64,000 nucleotides of DNA, from contig JACONH010000004.1 in the NCBI GenBank assembly GCA_014323835.1, forward strand, positions 1 to 64,000. Reading direction: 5' to 3'. Positions within the stretch are counted from its first letter, which is position 1. Every line of letters starts with the position of its first letter. Positions 8,872 to 19,301 of the stretch are shown piece by piece. This stretch comes from Alphaproteobacteria bacterium GM202ARS2. GTDB taxonomy: Bacteria > Pseudomonadota > Alphaproteobacteria > GM7ARS4. The translations under genes were made by a program, and so were the position numbers. The notes beneath the pieces are model-generated. The model did no database searches. It was not told the DNA's origin and saw only the letters and a list, made by a program, of their open reading frames with translations.

Positions 8872-8958
8872 CGGATGGGGTGGGATTCGAACCCACGAAG
8901 AGCTTTCACCCTTGCCGGTTTTCAAGACCGGTGCATTCAACCGCTCTGCCACCCATCC
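8872..8958 (-). tRNA. tRNA-Ser(TGA)
   Basis: An 87-base gene on the minus strand folds as a class II tRNA. The acceptor stem is GGATGGG/CCCATCC with discriminator G, as in serine tRNAs. The anticodon stem-loop CCGGTCTTGAAAACCGG presents anticodon TGA. A long variable arm (AAGGGTGAAAGCTCTT) and the T-loop GGTTCGAATCC are present. CCA is not encoded. The 3' end faces the accessory block to the left. Confidence 0.95.
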
Positions 8959-9085
8959 CGCACCACGAACCCCCGCGCCCAAACACCCCCGCCCCGCACG
9001 CACAGCACGTCTTTCCGTTACAACGAAAAGAAGCACTAGAACATAACGTTTGTTGTGTGCTACAAAGCGATAAACCCTTATATAG

Positions 9086-11548
<2,463 letters not shown>

Positions 11549-11563
11549 TCGATGACGTAACCG

Positions 11564-13444
11564 ATGACGCGTCGATTGCTGATAGGGCTTCTGCGTGTTA
11601 CACCGTTTATCGTCTTAGGGTTGATAGGGGGCTTTTTCTATTATGGGCATGACTTGCCGGATGTGTCTCTGCCGAAGACTCGCGCTGAGGTGCCGTCGGT
11701 GTTGTTCGTTGATTCTGCCGGCGAGCCTCTTGCGGTGCGCGGCGGCAACTTTTATGGCACGGATGTGACGTGGCAGATGATACCGAAACATCTGACCGAT
11801 GCTTTGATAGCGACTGAGGACAGACGCTTTTTTCAGCATAGCGGTTGGGATTGGCGCGGTATTTTGCGCGCCTTGTGGACAAACCTATGGGCTGGGGGAG
11901 TCGTCGAAGGCGGTAGCACTTTGACACAACAGCTGGCGAAGAACCTGTTTTTGACGCCGCACCGCAGTATCAAACGGAAAATCCAAGAGTGGTTACTCGC
12001 TGTGTTGTTGGAAGTCAAATACGACAAACAAGAGATTATGACGTTGTATCTCAATCGAGTCTATATGGGTCATGGTTTGTGGGGCATATCGGCGGCGGCG
12101 GCGGTGTATTTTGGCAAGTCGGTTTCGTCTCTCGACATTTACGAGTCGGCTTTGCTGGTGGGCTTGTTGCGTGCGCCGTCTCGTTATGCGCCTTCTGCCA
12201 GTCGTGAGGCAGCGCACGCCCGCACCCGCCAAGTGCTCCAGAATATGGTTGAGGATGGGCGTCTCGAACAGGCTGAGGCTACGTATCTTGCGACCAACCG
12301 CTTTCCGCCGGTGCCGACTGTTACATCGCAAGACCACATGCACTACTTCATCGATTGGACGTATGATAGCGTTGTGGCTCATTTGGGGGCGATAGAAGAA
12401 GACGTGATTGTGCACACGACCCTGGACTCGACGTTGCAGAAGCATAGTCACCTTGCCCTTGGGCGGATGCTGGAGGAGCACGGCACCGCTCAGCGTATCG
12501 GACAAGGCGCGATTGTGGTGATGGGCTTGGACGGAGCAATTAAGGCGATGATTGGCGGACGTAACTATCGAGACAGCCAATTCAATCGAGTCAGCCAAGC
12601 ACAACGGCAACCGGGCTCTGCCTTTAAGTTGTTCGTTTATTTGGCAGCTTTAGAGGCGGGAGTCGGGGCAGAAACCAACGTACTCGATGGGCCGGTGGCT
12701 TTGGAAGGATGGACGCCTAGTAATATCGATGGCACGTATCGAGGGGACGTCAATGTGCGGCAGGCTTTTTCTTTGTCGCTGAACACGCCGGCGGTGCGTG
12801 TCAGCGAATACATCGGCAGAGACAAAGTCATCGATATGGCGCGCCGTTTAGGGATACAGACGCAGCTGGTGGCACACCCGTCGGTGGCTCTTGGGGCGGT
12901 GAATGTTAATTTATTGGAGTTAACATCGGCTTATGGGGTTGTAGCGAATGGTGGCAAACGTTTTGCGCCGTGGGGTGTGGCGTTGGTGCGGTCGCGCAAT
13001 GGCACGAAGGTTTACTATCGCAACCAGCAGGCAAAGACTCTACGTACCCTCGTTGCCAAGAAGCATAGCCAAGGGATGATTGATTTATTGAGGGATACGG
13101 TGCGCCGGGGGAGCGGACAGGGGGCGAGTCTGTCTCGTGGCGTTGCGGGCAAGACTGGCACGAGTCAAAACTTTCGGGACGCATGGTTCATTGGCTTTAC
13201 GACTGATTATATCGGGGGTATCTGGCTGGGCAACGATGACGAAGAAGCCATGCGTAACGTGACCGGGGGTAATCGGGCTGCACAGCTGTGGCGGACTGTC
13301 ATGCAAGAAGCGCATCAAGGCTTTCCGCCGCGCTTTTTTGCTGATAACGAGTCGCCCGCACGTATCTCGCGTGTGCCTGATGTCTCGCCATCCATGGGCA
13401 CGAGAGGCCCCATAGGCACGCTCATGGAAAGATTGGGCTTATAG
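11564..13444 (+). CDS. Class A penicillin-binding protein (transglycosylase/transpeptidase)
   Basis: Bifunctional peptidoglycan synthase anchored by one N-terminal membrane segment (residues about 5-28). The GT51 glycosyltransferase domain shows TEDRRFFQHSGWD near 85, GGSTLTQQLAKNL near 112 and the KIQEWLLA segment. The transpeptidase domain has SxxK as GSAFK near 350, SLN near 404 and KTGTS near 528. At 626 residues it is shorter than typical PBP1a (700-850), lacking long inserts; it resembles compact PBP1A/PBP1C-type enzymes of alphaproteobacteria. It starts 15 bases after gyrB, possibly cotranscribed. Confidence 0.93.
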   Translation: MTRRLLIGLLRVTPFIVLGLIGGFFYYGHDLPDVSLPKTRAEVPSVLFVDSAGEPLAVRGGNFYGTDVTWQMIPKHLTDALIATEDRRFFQHSGWDWRGILRALWTNLWAGGVVEGGSTLTQQLAKNLFLTPHRSIKRKIQEWLLAVLLEVKYDKQEIMTLYLNRVYMGHGLWGISAAAAVYFGKSVSSLDIYESALLVGLLRAPSRYAPSASREAAHARTRQVLQNMVEDGRLEQAEATYLATNRFPPVPTVTSQDHMHYFIDWTYDSVVAHLGAIEEDVIVHTTLDSTLQKHSHLALGRMLEEHGTAQRIGQGAIVVMGLDGAIKAMIGGRNYRDSQFNRVSQAQRQPGSAFKLFVYLAALEAGVGAETNVLDGPVALEGWTPSNIDGTYRGDVNVRQAFSLSLNTPAVRVSEYIGRDKVIDMARRLGIQTQLVAHPSVALGAVNVNLLELTSAYGVVANGGKRFAPWGVALVRSRNGTKVYYRNQQAKTLRTLVAKKHSQGMIDLLRDTVRRGSGQGASLSRGVAGKTGTSQNFRDAWFIGFTTDYIGGIWLGNDDEEAMRNVTGGNRAAQLWRTVMQEAHQGFPPRFFADNESPARISRVPDVSPSMGTRGPIGTLMERLGL

Positions 13445-13453
13445 GAGGGGTCG

Positions 13454-14104
13454 TTACAGAGCCCGCAGCGCGTCCCGTAGCTCGCTGACCGATACGTTGT
13501 AGGGAAAATAGTCGATGAATTGGCCGTTGGGTGCCATCAAATAGATGAAACTGCTGTGATTGATAAGATAGGATGGCTCTGTTTGGTGGTCGTGGTGCGC
13601 ATGGTGGTCGGTGTGGTGGTGGTCATTTTGGGGTGTCTGTTTTTGTGCGTAGACTTTGAAGATGTGGTAGGCGTGTTGCAGTTGGCTCTGTGAGCCTGTG
13701 AGCATGACGATTTCGGGGGCGAATTGTTGGGCGTAGGCTTGCATGCGTTGGGGGGTGTCTCGTTTGGGGTCTGTGGTGATGAAGAGGGGGATGATGTTTT
13801 TGCGTTGGGGTGCGTCAAGGGCGTTGAGGGCGGCGGTGATGGAGGCAAGGGCGACGGGGCAGACATCGGGGCAGTGGGTGAAACCGAAAAAGACGAGGGC
13901 GTGCTGGTTGCCATAGTCGGCAAAGTGGCGGCGCTTGCCGTGTTGGTCTGTCAACGTGAAGGGCACACCGCCGATGAGGGCGGTTTGTTGGGCTGAGGGA
14001 TGGGGATGATTCTGGTGAGTCGTCAACAACGCCCAGCCGCTGAGGGCGGTGAGCATGAAGGCAGCAACAATGCCAGCGATAAGGTATGACTTGGGTTGTA
14101 TCAT
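13454..14104 (-). CDS. SCO1/SenC family copper chaperone
   Basis: Thioredoxin-fold protein that delivers copper to the CuA centre of cytochrome c oxidase. An N-terminal membrane anchor (residues about 8-27) is followed by the Sco copper ligands CPDVCP near residue 78 and the downstream His in the C-terminal third (SYLINHSSFIYLM). A His-rich insert (DHHHTDHHAHHDH) near 158-172 is unusual and may bind extra metal. The gene converges on the penicillin-binding protein gene, and cobA lies immediately upstream on the same strand with a 16-base gap. Confidence 0.92.
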   Translation of the reverse strand: MIQPKSYLIAGIVAAFMLTALSGWALLTTHQNHPHPSAQQTALIGGVPFTLTDQHGKRRHFADYGNQHALVFFGFTHCPDVCPVALASITAALNALDAPQRKNIIPLFITTDPKRDTPQRMQAYAQQFAPEIVMLTGSQSQLQHAYHIFKVYAQKQTPQNDHHHTDHHAHHDHQTEPSYLINHSSFIYLMAPNGQFIDYFPYNVSVSELRDALRAL

Positions 14105-14120
14105 GGTGTGGGTATAAGCT

Positions 14121-14936
14121 TTAGCGTGTATTTTGTAAATAAGGTTTGATTTTTTTTCTTAAGCTGGCGTTGCCGCTGATAAGGATAATGGCGGGGGGTG
14201 TTATGGTTAGGTTGGTGCAGGCAGCTAGGGTTGTATCGGTGATGGTTTGTTGGGGCAGGCTGGCGTTGCTGATGATGGTAACAGGGTCGTCTTTTTTGTA
14301 GCCGTTTGTGAGGAGGTGTTGGGCGATGGTGGGTAGGTTGTGTGTCGCCATATAGAGGGCGATGGCGTTGGGGGGTGAGGGCAGGGAGGGCAAAGGGGAG
14401 GGTAAGTGGAGGGTTGTGTCGTGGCGTGTGCCGGTTAGGAACGTGATGGCGGCGTTTTCGTTGCGGTAGGTGAGGGGCAAGCCGGCGTTGGCGGCGGCGG
14501 CGGTTGCGGCGGTGATGCCGGGGATGATGCGCAAGGTAATGTGGGCGTTGGCGAGGGCGAGGGCTTCATCGCCGCCGCGGGCAAACAGCAGGGGGTCGCC
14601 GCCTTTGAGACGGGCCACACGTTTGTTGGTGCGGGCGTGCGCGATGATATGCTCGTTGATGGTGGACTGCGGCATCGAGGCAGAATCGTGGTGGCGTTTG
14701 CCCGTGCGGATAACTTGCGTTTTTTGGGGTATCAGCTTTAGGATAGCTGGGCTGACCAGCGCGTCATGGAGGATAACATCGGCATGAACGATGGCGTATA
14801 GGGCTTGTATGGTGAGCAAGGTGGGGTCGCCGGGGCCCGTGCCGACCAGCCAGACCTCGCCTTGACGGAAGGGCGGTAGGGCAGCATCGGGGGCAAGGGG
14901 GAGATGGGCAAGCAAGTCGGCAGGAGATGATGGCAT
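14121..14936 (-). CDS. cobA: Uroporphyrinogen-III C-methyltransferase
   Basis: Makes precorrin-2 from uroporphyrinogen III by two SAM-dependent methylations at C2 and C7, the entry to cobalamin or sirohaem. Family signatures are VWLVGTGPGDPTLLTIQAL near residue 28, a DAL segment, RLKGGDPLLFARGGDEA near 115 and PGITAATAAAANAGLPLTYR near 142. The 271 residues form only the methyltransferase domain; there is no CysG-type dehydrogenase/chelatase. With cobS/cobT about 6 kb away it fits an aerobic cobalamin route, though it could also serve sirohaem. Confidence 0.93.
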   Translation of the reverse strand: MPSSPADLLAHLPLAPDAALPPFRQGEVWLVGTGPGDPTLLTIQALYAIVHADVILHDALVSPAILKLIPQKTQVIRTGKRHHDSASMPQSTINEHIIAHARTNKRVARLKGGDPLLFARGGDEALALANAHITLRIIPGITAATAAAANAGLPLTYRNENAAITFLTGTRHDTTLHLPSPLPSLPSPPNAIALYMATHNLPTIAQHLLTNGYKKDDPVTIISNASLPQQTITDTTLAACTNLTITPPAIILISGNASLRKKIKPYLQNTR

Positions 14937-14950
14937 AACGAAGGGGAAGA

Positions 14951-15568
14951 GTGGTGCAACAACAACGGCAATATAGAAAGCGGGGGCTTTTTGTTATAGA
15001 CGCAGTTCGCCCTTTGGTGCAAATCATGCTGGTTGTGGCGATGATGCTGATGGGCGGGGCGCGAGTGGCTTGGGCAGGAGGCGACGGGGCGCGCTTCGAG
15101 GATCTCTTGTTTTGGAACGCTGTACGGGCAGGTAAAATGGCAGATATTGCTCGTATGGTCGAAAGCGGCGAGTCCCTGAATCGCTTGGACAGAAACGGCA
15201 TGACGCCCTTGTTGTATGCGGTGCAGCTGAAAAATGGCGAGATGCTGGCGTATATTCTCGCTAACGAAGTCAATATAGAGCAAGCGGGCCCGTCGGGGGA
15301 TACGGCACTGATCCATGCGGTGCGGCATGGCATGGTGGGCATGGTGGATATGCTCCTGCGGGCGGGAGCGGACATCAACAAGCAAGACCGCTATGGGGTG
15401 ACTCCGTTGATGAAGGCGGTGGAACATGGCCACGCGGCGTTGGTGAAAAAACTGCTCATGGAGGGGGCATCGATGGCTATCACGGATTATACCGGGCGAG
15501 ATGTCCTGTATTATGCCGACAACCAAAGAGACGGACGGATGCGCCGCTTGCTACGAGAACATCGTTAA
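14951..15568 (+). CDS. Secreted ankyrin-repeat protein
   Basis: 205 residues. The N-terminus is a Sec signal (basic stretch, then MLVVAMMLMGGARVAWA with AWA|GG cleavage), so the protein should be periplasmic. About four ankyrin repeats follow: MTPLLYAVQLKNGEMLAYIL, DTALIHAVRHGMVGMVDMLL, VTPLMKAVEHGHAALVKKLL and a final degenerate unit. Ankyrin arrays bind proteins. Two adjacent GTG codons at 14951 and 14954 follow AAGGGGAAGA and either may be the start. Divergent from cobA with only 14 bases between start codons. Confidence 0.85.
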   Translation: MVQQQRQYRKRGLFVIDAVRPLVQIMLVVAMMLMGGARVAWAGGDGARFEDLLFWNAVRAGKMADIARMVESGESLNRLDRNGMTPLLYAVQLKNGEMLAYILANEVNIEQAGPSGDTALIHAVRHGMVGMVDMLLRAGADINKQDRYGVTPLMKAVEHGHAALVKKLLMEGASMAITDYTGRDVLYYADNQRDGRMRRLLREHR

Positions 15569-15586
15569 TTTTATATAGTTTATACA

Positions 15587-15706
15587 GTTGCAAATCGTTA
15601 TTATTCTGTTATAGGTTTTTATGGGGGGATGAATTGAGGAATTAACGTTGCAAATCGTTATTATTCTGTTATAGGTTTTTATGGGGGGATGAATTGAGGA
15701 ATTAAC
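15587..15706. repeat. Perfect 60-bp tandem duplication upstream of the Hsp70 operon
   Basis: Bases 15587-15646 and 15647-15706 are identical, each starting GTTGCAAATCG and ending GAGGAATTAAC. The second copy ends one base before the start codon at 15708 and supplies its GAGGA ribosome binding site. Each copy also carries a promoter-like pair, so the whole control region is doubled. Confidence 0.97.
15648..15675 (+). promoter_or_regulatory. Candidate promoter in the 60-bp repeat
   Basis: TTGCAA (15648-15653) and TATAGG (15670-15675) are separated by 16 bases and resemble -35/-10 boxes. An identical pair lies in the first copy at 15588-15593 and 15610-15615. The placement upstream of an operon and the duplication support a regulatory role; the match to sigma-70 consensus is only fair. 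Confidence 0.3.
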
Positions 15707-15707
15707 A

Positions 15708-16538
15708 ATGATGTTTGTGCATGGGGCTGTATGGCGAATTGTGTTGGTGGCGGTTGCGTCATTGTTGCTTATGGTGTTGGCTTATGTTGCCGTTTCGCAT
15801 GATTGGTTCGAGGGAGTTGGCAGTCGTATCGTTTTCGATAGCCGGACGATAGTCACGATTGCCAGCTTGCTCATAGCCTTTGTGTCTTTGGGATTATCCT
15901 TTTTCCTTTATCGGGGCAGGAGGGTTGCCTTCACTAAGGGGGAGCATGCCCTTATGCCTGAGGCATGGTTGCCAACGTTGCAGGACGTTAGTCGTGGTAT
16001 TCAGGGGCAGACAGATTTATTGAAAAAGCTTGCGCGCCATCTTATTGACACCTTTTCTGTTCAATCAAAAGAAATGAGCGATATTAAGGATATGCTTGGA
16101 AAATTTCGGCAAGCCTTGGATAAAAAAGATGAGGAGATAGAGCGTTACAAAAAAGGATACGACCAGCAAGTATTTGTTAAGTTTCTTAGGCGTTTTGCTA
16201 AACTACAAAAAGTGGTGGACGAATCTATCAAGGGTTTCGAGCAGGATTCGTCTCAAGCCAAAAAAGGCTTGGATAATATAAAAGAATTGCTCAGTTATGC
16301 TCTCGTAGAATGTGATGTTGTCGCTTTCAGTCCAAAAGTGGGCGAGGATTGGACAAAACTGGCAAAAGATGAGGTAGAAGATAACCCTGTAACTATTCCT
16401 ACCAATGACCCTCAGCAAGACCAGATTATTGCTGAGGTGGTGTCAGTTGGATACAAGTTGGACAACACCGAAACGCCTGTGTTTATTGTGCCAGCTCGAG
16501 TCAAAATTTATGTTTATCAATCGGAGGAATCATCATGA
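15708..16538 (+). CDS. Membrane-anchored GrpE-like nucleotide exchange factor
   Basis: 276 residues. Two N-terminal membrane segments (about 9-30 and 46-66) precede a long coiled coil (about 95-215). The C-terminal 60 residues fit the GrpE beta-wing: LLSYALVECDVVAF, then QDQIIAEVVSVGYKLDN and VPARVKIYV, matching the GrpE pattern ending in GY.L..R.LRPA.V.V. GrpE releases ADP from Hsp70 through that wing, and the next gene is an Hsp70, overlapping by ATGA (16535-16538). I infer a membrane-tethered exchange factor dedicated to that Hsp70. The start has GAGGA with 7-base spacing. Gene is AT-rich compared with neighbours. The GrpE assignment is by motif and context, not by overall identity. Confidence 0.7.
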   Translation: MMFVHGAVWRIVLVAVASLLLMVLAYVAVSHDWFEGVGSRIVFDSRTIVTIASLLIAFVSLGLSFFLYRGRRVAFTKGEHALMPEAWLPTLQDVSRGIQGQTDLLKKLARHLIDTFSVQSKEMSDIKDMLGKFRQALDKKDEEIERYKKGYDQQVFVKFLRRFAKLQKVVDESIKGFEQDSSQAKKGLDNIKELLSYALVECDVVAFSPKVGEDWTKLAKDEVEDNPVTIPTNDPQQDQIIAEVVSVGYKLDNTETPVFIVPARVKIYVYQSEESS

Positions 16539-18100
16539 GCGCATATATCGGTATCGACTTAGGCACAACATTTTCTGCCGCCGCCACCCTTGACGAGACG
16601 GGTAGACTTGTCATGATTAAAAATCCTGATGAACAACGTAGTGATAATCTGCTTCCATCGGCTGTTTGGGTTGAGGGAGATGAATTGATTGTAGGAGAGG
16701 AGGCTAGAAAGAGACATCAAAATAAAAGCAGTGGTGGTGTTGCGAGCGGTGATGGAGCCGCAGGATTCAAGAAAGATATGGGGGATTCGAAAATGTATAA
16801 GCTCGCTGATAAAGCATATAGCCCTACCGACCTCAGTGCCGCGGTGCTGAAGAAATTAAAAATGATTGCTGAAAAACAAGTGGGGGATGTTGTTGAGGCT
16901 GTGGTAACCACTCCTGCTAACTTTTCTAATGAAGCTCGGGAAGAAACCATGGCGGCGGCACGTAAAGCGGGATTGAATAGTCGAAATATCAGCAATGAAC
17001 CGACGGCTGCTGCTTTGTATTATGCTGCGACAGAAGGGCAAAATATGCGCGGGACGTATGCGGTCTATGATTTGGGGGGTGGCACTTTCGATGTGTCGAT
17101 TATCCGTATTGATGGGGAAAATATCGAGGTGCTGGCTTCCAATGGCGTGAAAAAGTTAGGCGGCGATTATTTTGACGAGGCACTCATCGAATTGGTGGCT
17201 GATAAATTCAAACAAGAAACTGGCAGAGACATCAATCAAAATCCAGATAATTTAGATTATAGATTGAGTGATGCAGAAGCAGATAAAATTAGTCTCTCTA
17301 ACCAACAGACCGTTCTTGCTGGAGGTGGGGAGTCGATAGACGGACATATCATTAAAGTTACAAGGAGTGCCTTAGAAGAAAAAATTTCTTCCTATATTGC
17401 CCAAACCGAGATGCTGTGTGAAAGCACTGTTGAAGACGCGGGCTTGACGATGTCCGATATTCAAGGGGTCTTGTTGGCAGGGGGAAGCACGCGGATGCCT
17501 TGGGTGTCTCGCAGTATTCAAAAGGTTTTTGGCAAGGAACCTATAGTCAAAGCCAATGTCGATGAAGTGGTGGCTTTGGGTGCAGCTTTTTATGTGGCTT
17601 ATAAAAACTACGACAAATTAACGCCAACACAACAAGAATTTATTGATAGTGTCATAAAAAAAGGAGGAGTTCAAGAAAGGACGAGCAAGTATTATGGGAT
17701 AATATCTTTGGAGTATGATGAAGCACGTGAAACGGCAGTGTTGGTTAATAGCATTATTATTCATAAAGGGGAAAAGATTCCCTGCTCTCAAACAAAAACT
17801 TTTTTCACAGTTACGGATGGACAAACGAGTGTTAATTGTAAAGTGACAGAATCGGATAGACCTGTGACTCATGTTGCTTCTGTCGACGACATCGTTGTTG
17901 CGAAAAAACTACTAGGTAACCTGCCACCGAATAGATCTTCTGGTCAGAAAATTGAAGTCACGTTCAGCTATGACGAAAACCAAACCATGCGTTATTCATT
18001 TGTTGATATCGAAACAGGACTTGAAGTAGGAGGGAGTGTTCACCCCACCAAAGATTCCGGTGATTCGGCATCTGATCTTGGCAAAATTTTAGTGGATTAA
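16535..18100 (+). CDS. Lid-less Hsp70 (DnaK-like) chaperone
   Basis: 521 residues. The nucleotide-binding domain is intact: GIDLGTTFSAAA at residue 6 (phosphate 1), VVTTPANFSNEAREE near 125, EPTAAALYYA near 155, YDLGGGTFDVSII near 178 and LLAGGSTRMPWV near 315. A beta substrate-binding domain follows (about 385-495), but the helical lid is absent and there is no EEVD-type tail; DnaK itself is about 640 residues. So this is an accessory Hsp70, not the housekeeping DnaK. Neighbours supply a GrpE-like factor and a TerB protein that may act as cochaperones. Coupled to the upstream gene by ATGA. Confidence 0.92.
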   Translation: MSAYIGIDLGTTFSAAATLDETGRLVMIKNPDEQRSDNLLPSAVWVEGDELIVGEEARKRHQNKSSGGVASGDGAAGFKKDMGDSKMYKLADKAYSPTDLSAAVLKKLKMIAEKQVGDVVEAVVTTPANFSNEAREETMAAARKAGLNSRNISNEPTAAALYYAATEGQNMRGTYAVYDLGGGTFDVSIIRIDGENIEVLASNGVKKLGGDYFDEALIELVADKFKQETGRDINQNPDNLDYRLSDAEADKISLSNQQTVLAGGGESIDGHIIKVTRSALEEKISSYIAQTEMLCESTVEDAGLTMSDIQGVLLAGGSTRMPWVSRSIQKVFGKEPIVKANVDEVVALGAAFYVAYKNYDKLTPTQQEFIDSVIKKGGVQERTSKYYGIISLEYDEARETAVLVNSIIIHKGEKIPCSQTKTFFTVTDGQTSVNCKVTESDRPVTHVASVDDIVVAKKLLGNLPPNRSSGQKIEVTFSYDENQTMRYSFVDIETGLEVGGSVHPTKDSGDSASDLGKILVD

Positions 18101-18104
18101 GCTT

Positions 18105-19301
18105 GTGGAAATTCTTATCGTAGCAGCTCTTATTTGGTGGGTGCTTCATATTATTGGCAAAAAAGCGGACAAAATGAACACTGCTGATTCGCAACAGGAA
18201 GAGTCGCATTTACAGCAAACTCATTATCAGCAACCACAAAGAAGGCAGTCAAACGAATTACAAATTCGTATTATTGATAAGACAATTCCTGGCAGGAGAG
18301 CTGCGAGTGCCAAGATTATTGAGATGCGGGGGATGTTTCCGATAATCAAGCACACCAATTTGGGTGTGGTAACGTCTCTGTTGGATGTTACCGATTCGAC
18401 TGACCGTTCCCCTTTGTTTTCGTTCATTGATGATTTACAAGAAGAGAACAGCCATGCTTACCAACATAAAGGAGAAATTGGCAATATGGCTGTCGGTTAT
18501 GGCACTCGAGAGTGGGTTCATGTTGCACTGATTATCCCCGATATGTTGCAACCACCTTATGGTGGAACACGTCGGCTAGAGGTGCGGGTGCGTTTGATTG
18601 ACCTCGACAACCCACCTATTATTAAGTTAGGTTTTTTGGTTGACGACAGAGGGGGTATCCTGTGGTCGAGAGCATTGCAATTCGAGCATACGTTCTCAAT
18701 AAAAGGCTATATAGAAAGTGCTGAAAATAGACATAAAGCACAAGCCCTTTCGATTCAAATCGCTATGGCGGTTGCCATGTCCGATGGTGAGCTGCACGAA
18801 TCCGAAGGCAAAGTTATTCACGATTGGGTTGTCAAAGCCATAAGCTCCTTCGAAGGCGATAGAAAAGAAGAACTCAAAAAAATCTATAACGAGGCAATGA
18901 AGACAGCCTATTCCAATCCGCAACCTCTCTTTGAATTGACAGAACAGCTGAATGAGATTGGTGAGAAGAAAACCAAATATGACGCGATAGAACTCAGCTA
19001 CGATGTTATGAGAGCAGATGGTAAAATGGCATCAGGAGAATTAAATATTTTAAGAAAAATCAGCGAGTCTCTGGACATTGACCCCAAAATACTAGAGGAG
19101 ATTGAAGGTGAAAAACTCGTCAGAGTCGATGTTTCGCAGCTAGAAGATTATTGTGATAAATTCTTGGGAATTGACTCAAGCTGGGATAAAGAACGTATAA
19201 AAAATCACCTTAATTCTAAGTTTAGGGAATGGAACAATCGTCAAGGTGCACAGGGAATGCTCGACCTTATTGCTCAGTGTCGGAGAAAACATGGCTTATG
19301 A
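18105..19301 (+). CDS. Membrane-anchored TerB-domain protein with possible J-like tail
   Basis: 398 residues from a GTG start 4 bases after the Hsp70 stop. One N-terminal membrane segment (EILIVAALIWWVLHIIG) is followed by a Gln-rich linker and an unrecognised beta-rich domain (about 50-205). A TerB-type all-helical domain follows (about 215-335), with the paired acidic motifs MSDGELHESEG and RADGKMASGE. The last 60 residues (FLGIDSSWDKERIKNHLNSK, then REWNNR) look like a degenerate J domain without HPD. DjlA-type J proteins also join a membrane anchor, TerB and J domain, so a role as membrane cochaperone of the adjacent Hsp70 is plausible inference. The TerB call is good; the J-like call is weak. 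Confidence 0.75.
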   Translation: MEILIVAALIWWVLHIIGKKADKMNTADSQQEESHLQQTHYQQPQRRQSNELQIRIIDKTIPGRRAASAKIIEMRGMFPIIKHTNLGVVTSLLDVTDSTDRSPLFSFIDDLQEENSHAYQHKGEIGNMAVGYGTREWVHVALIIPDMLQPPYGGTRRLEVRVRLIDLDNPPIIKLGFLVDDRGGILWSRALQFEHTFSIKGYIESAENRHKAQALSIQIAMAVAMSDGELHESEGKVIHDWVVKAISSFEGDRKEELKKIYNEAMKTAYSNPQPLFELTEQLNEIGEKKTKYDAIELSYDVMRADGKMASGELNILRKISESLDIDPKILEEIEGEKLVRVDVSQLEDYCDKFLGIDSSWDKERIKNHLNSKFREWNNRQGAQGMLDLIAQCRRKHGL

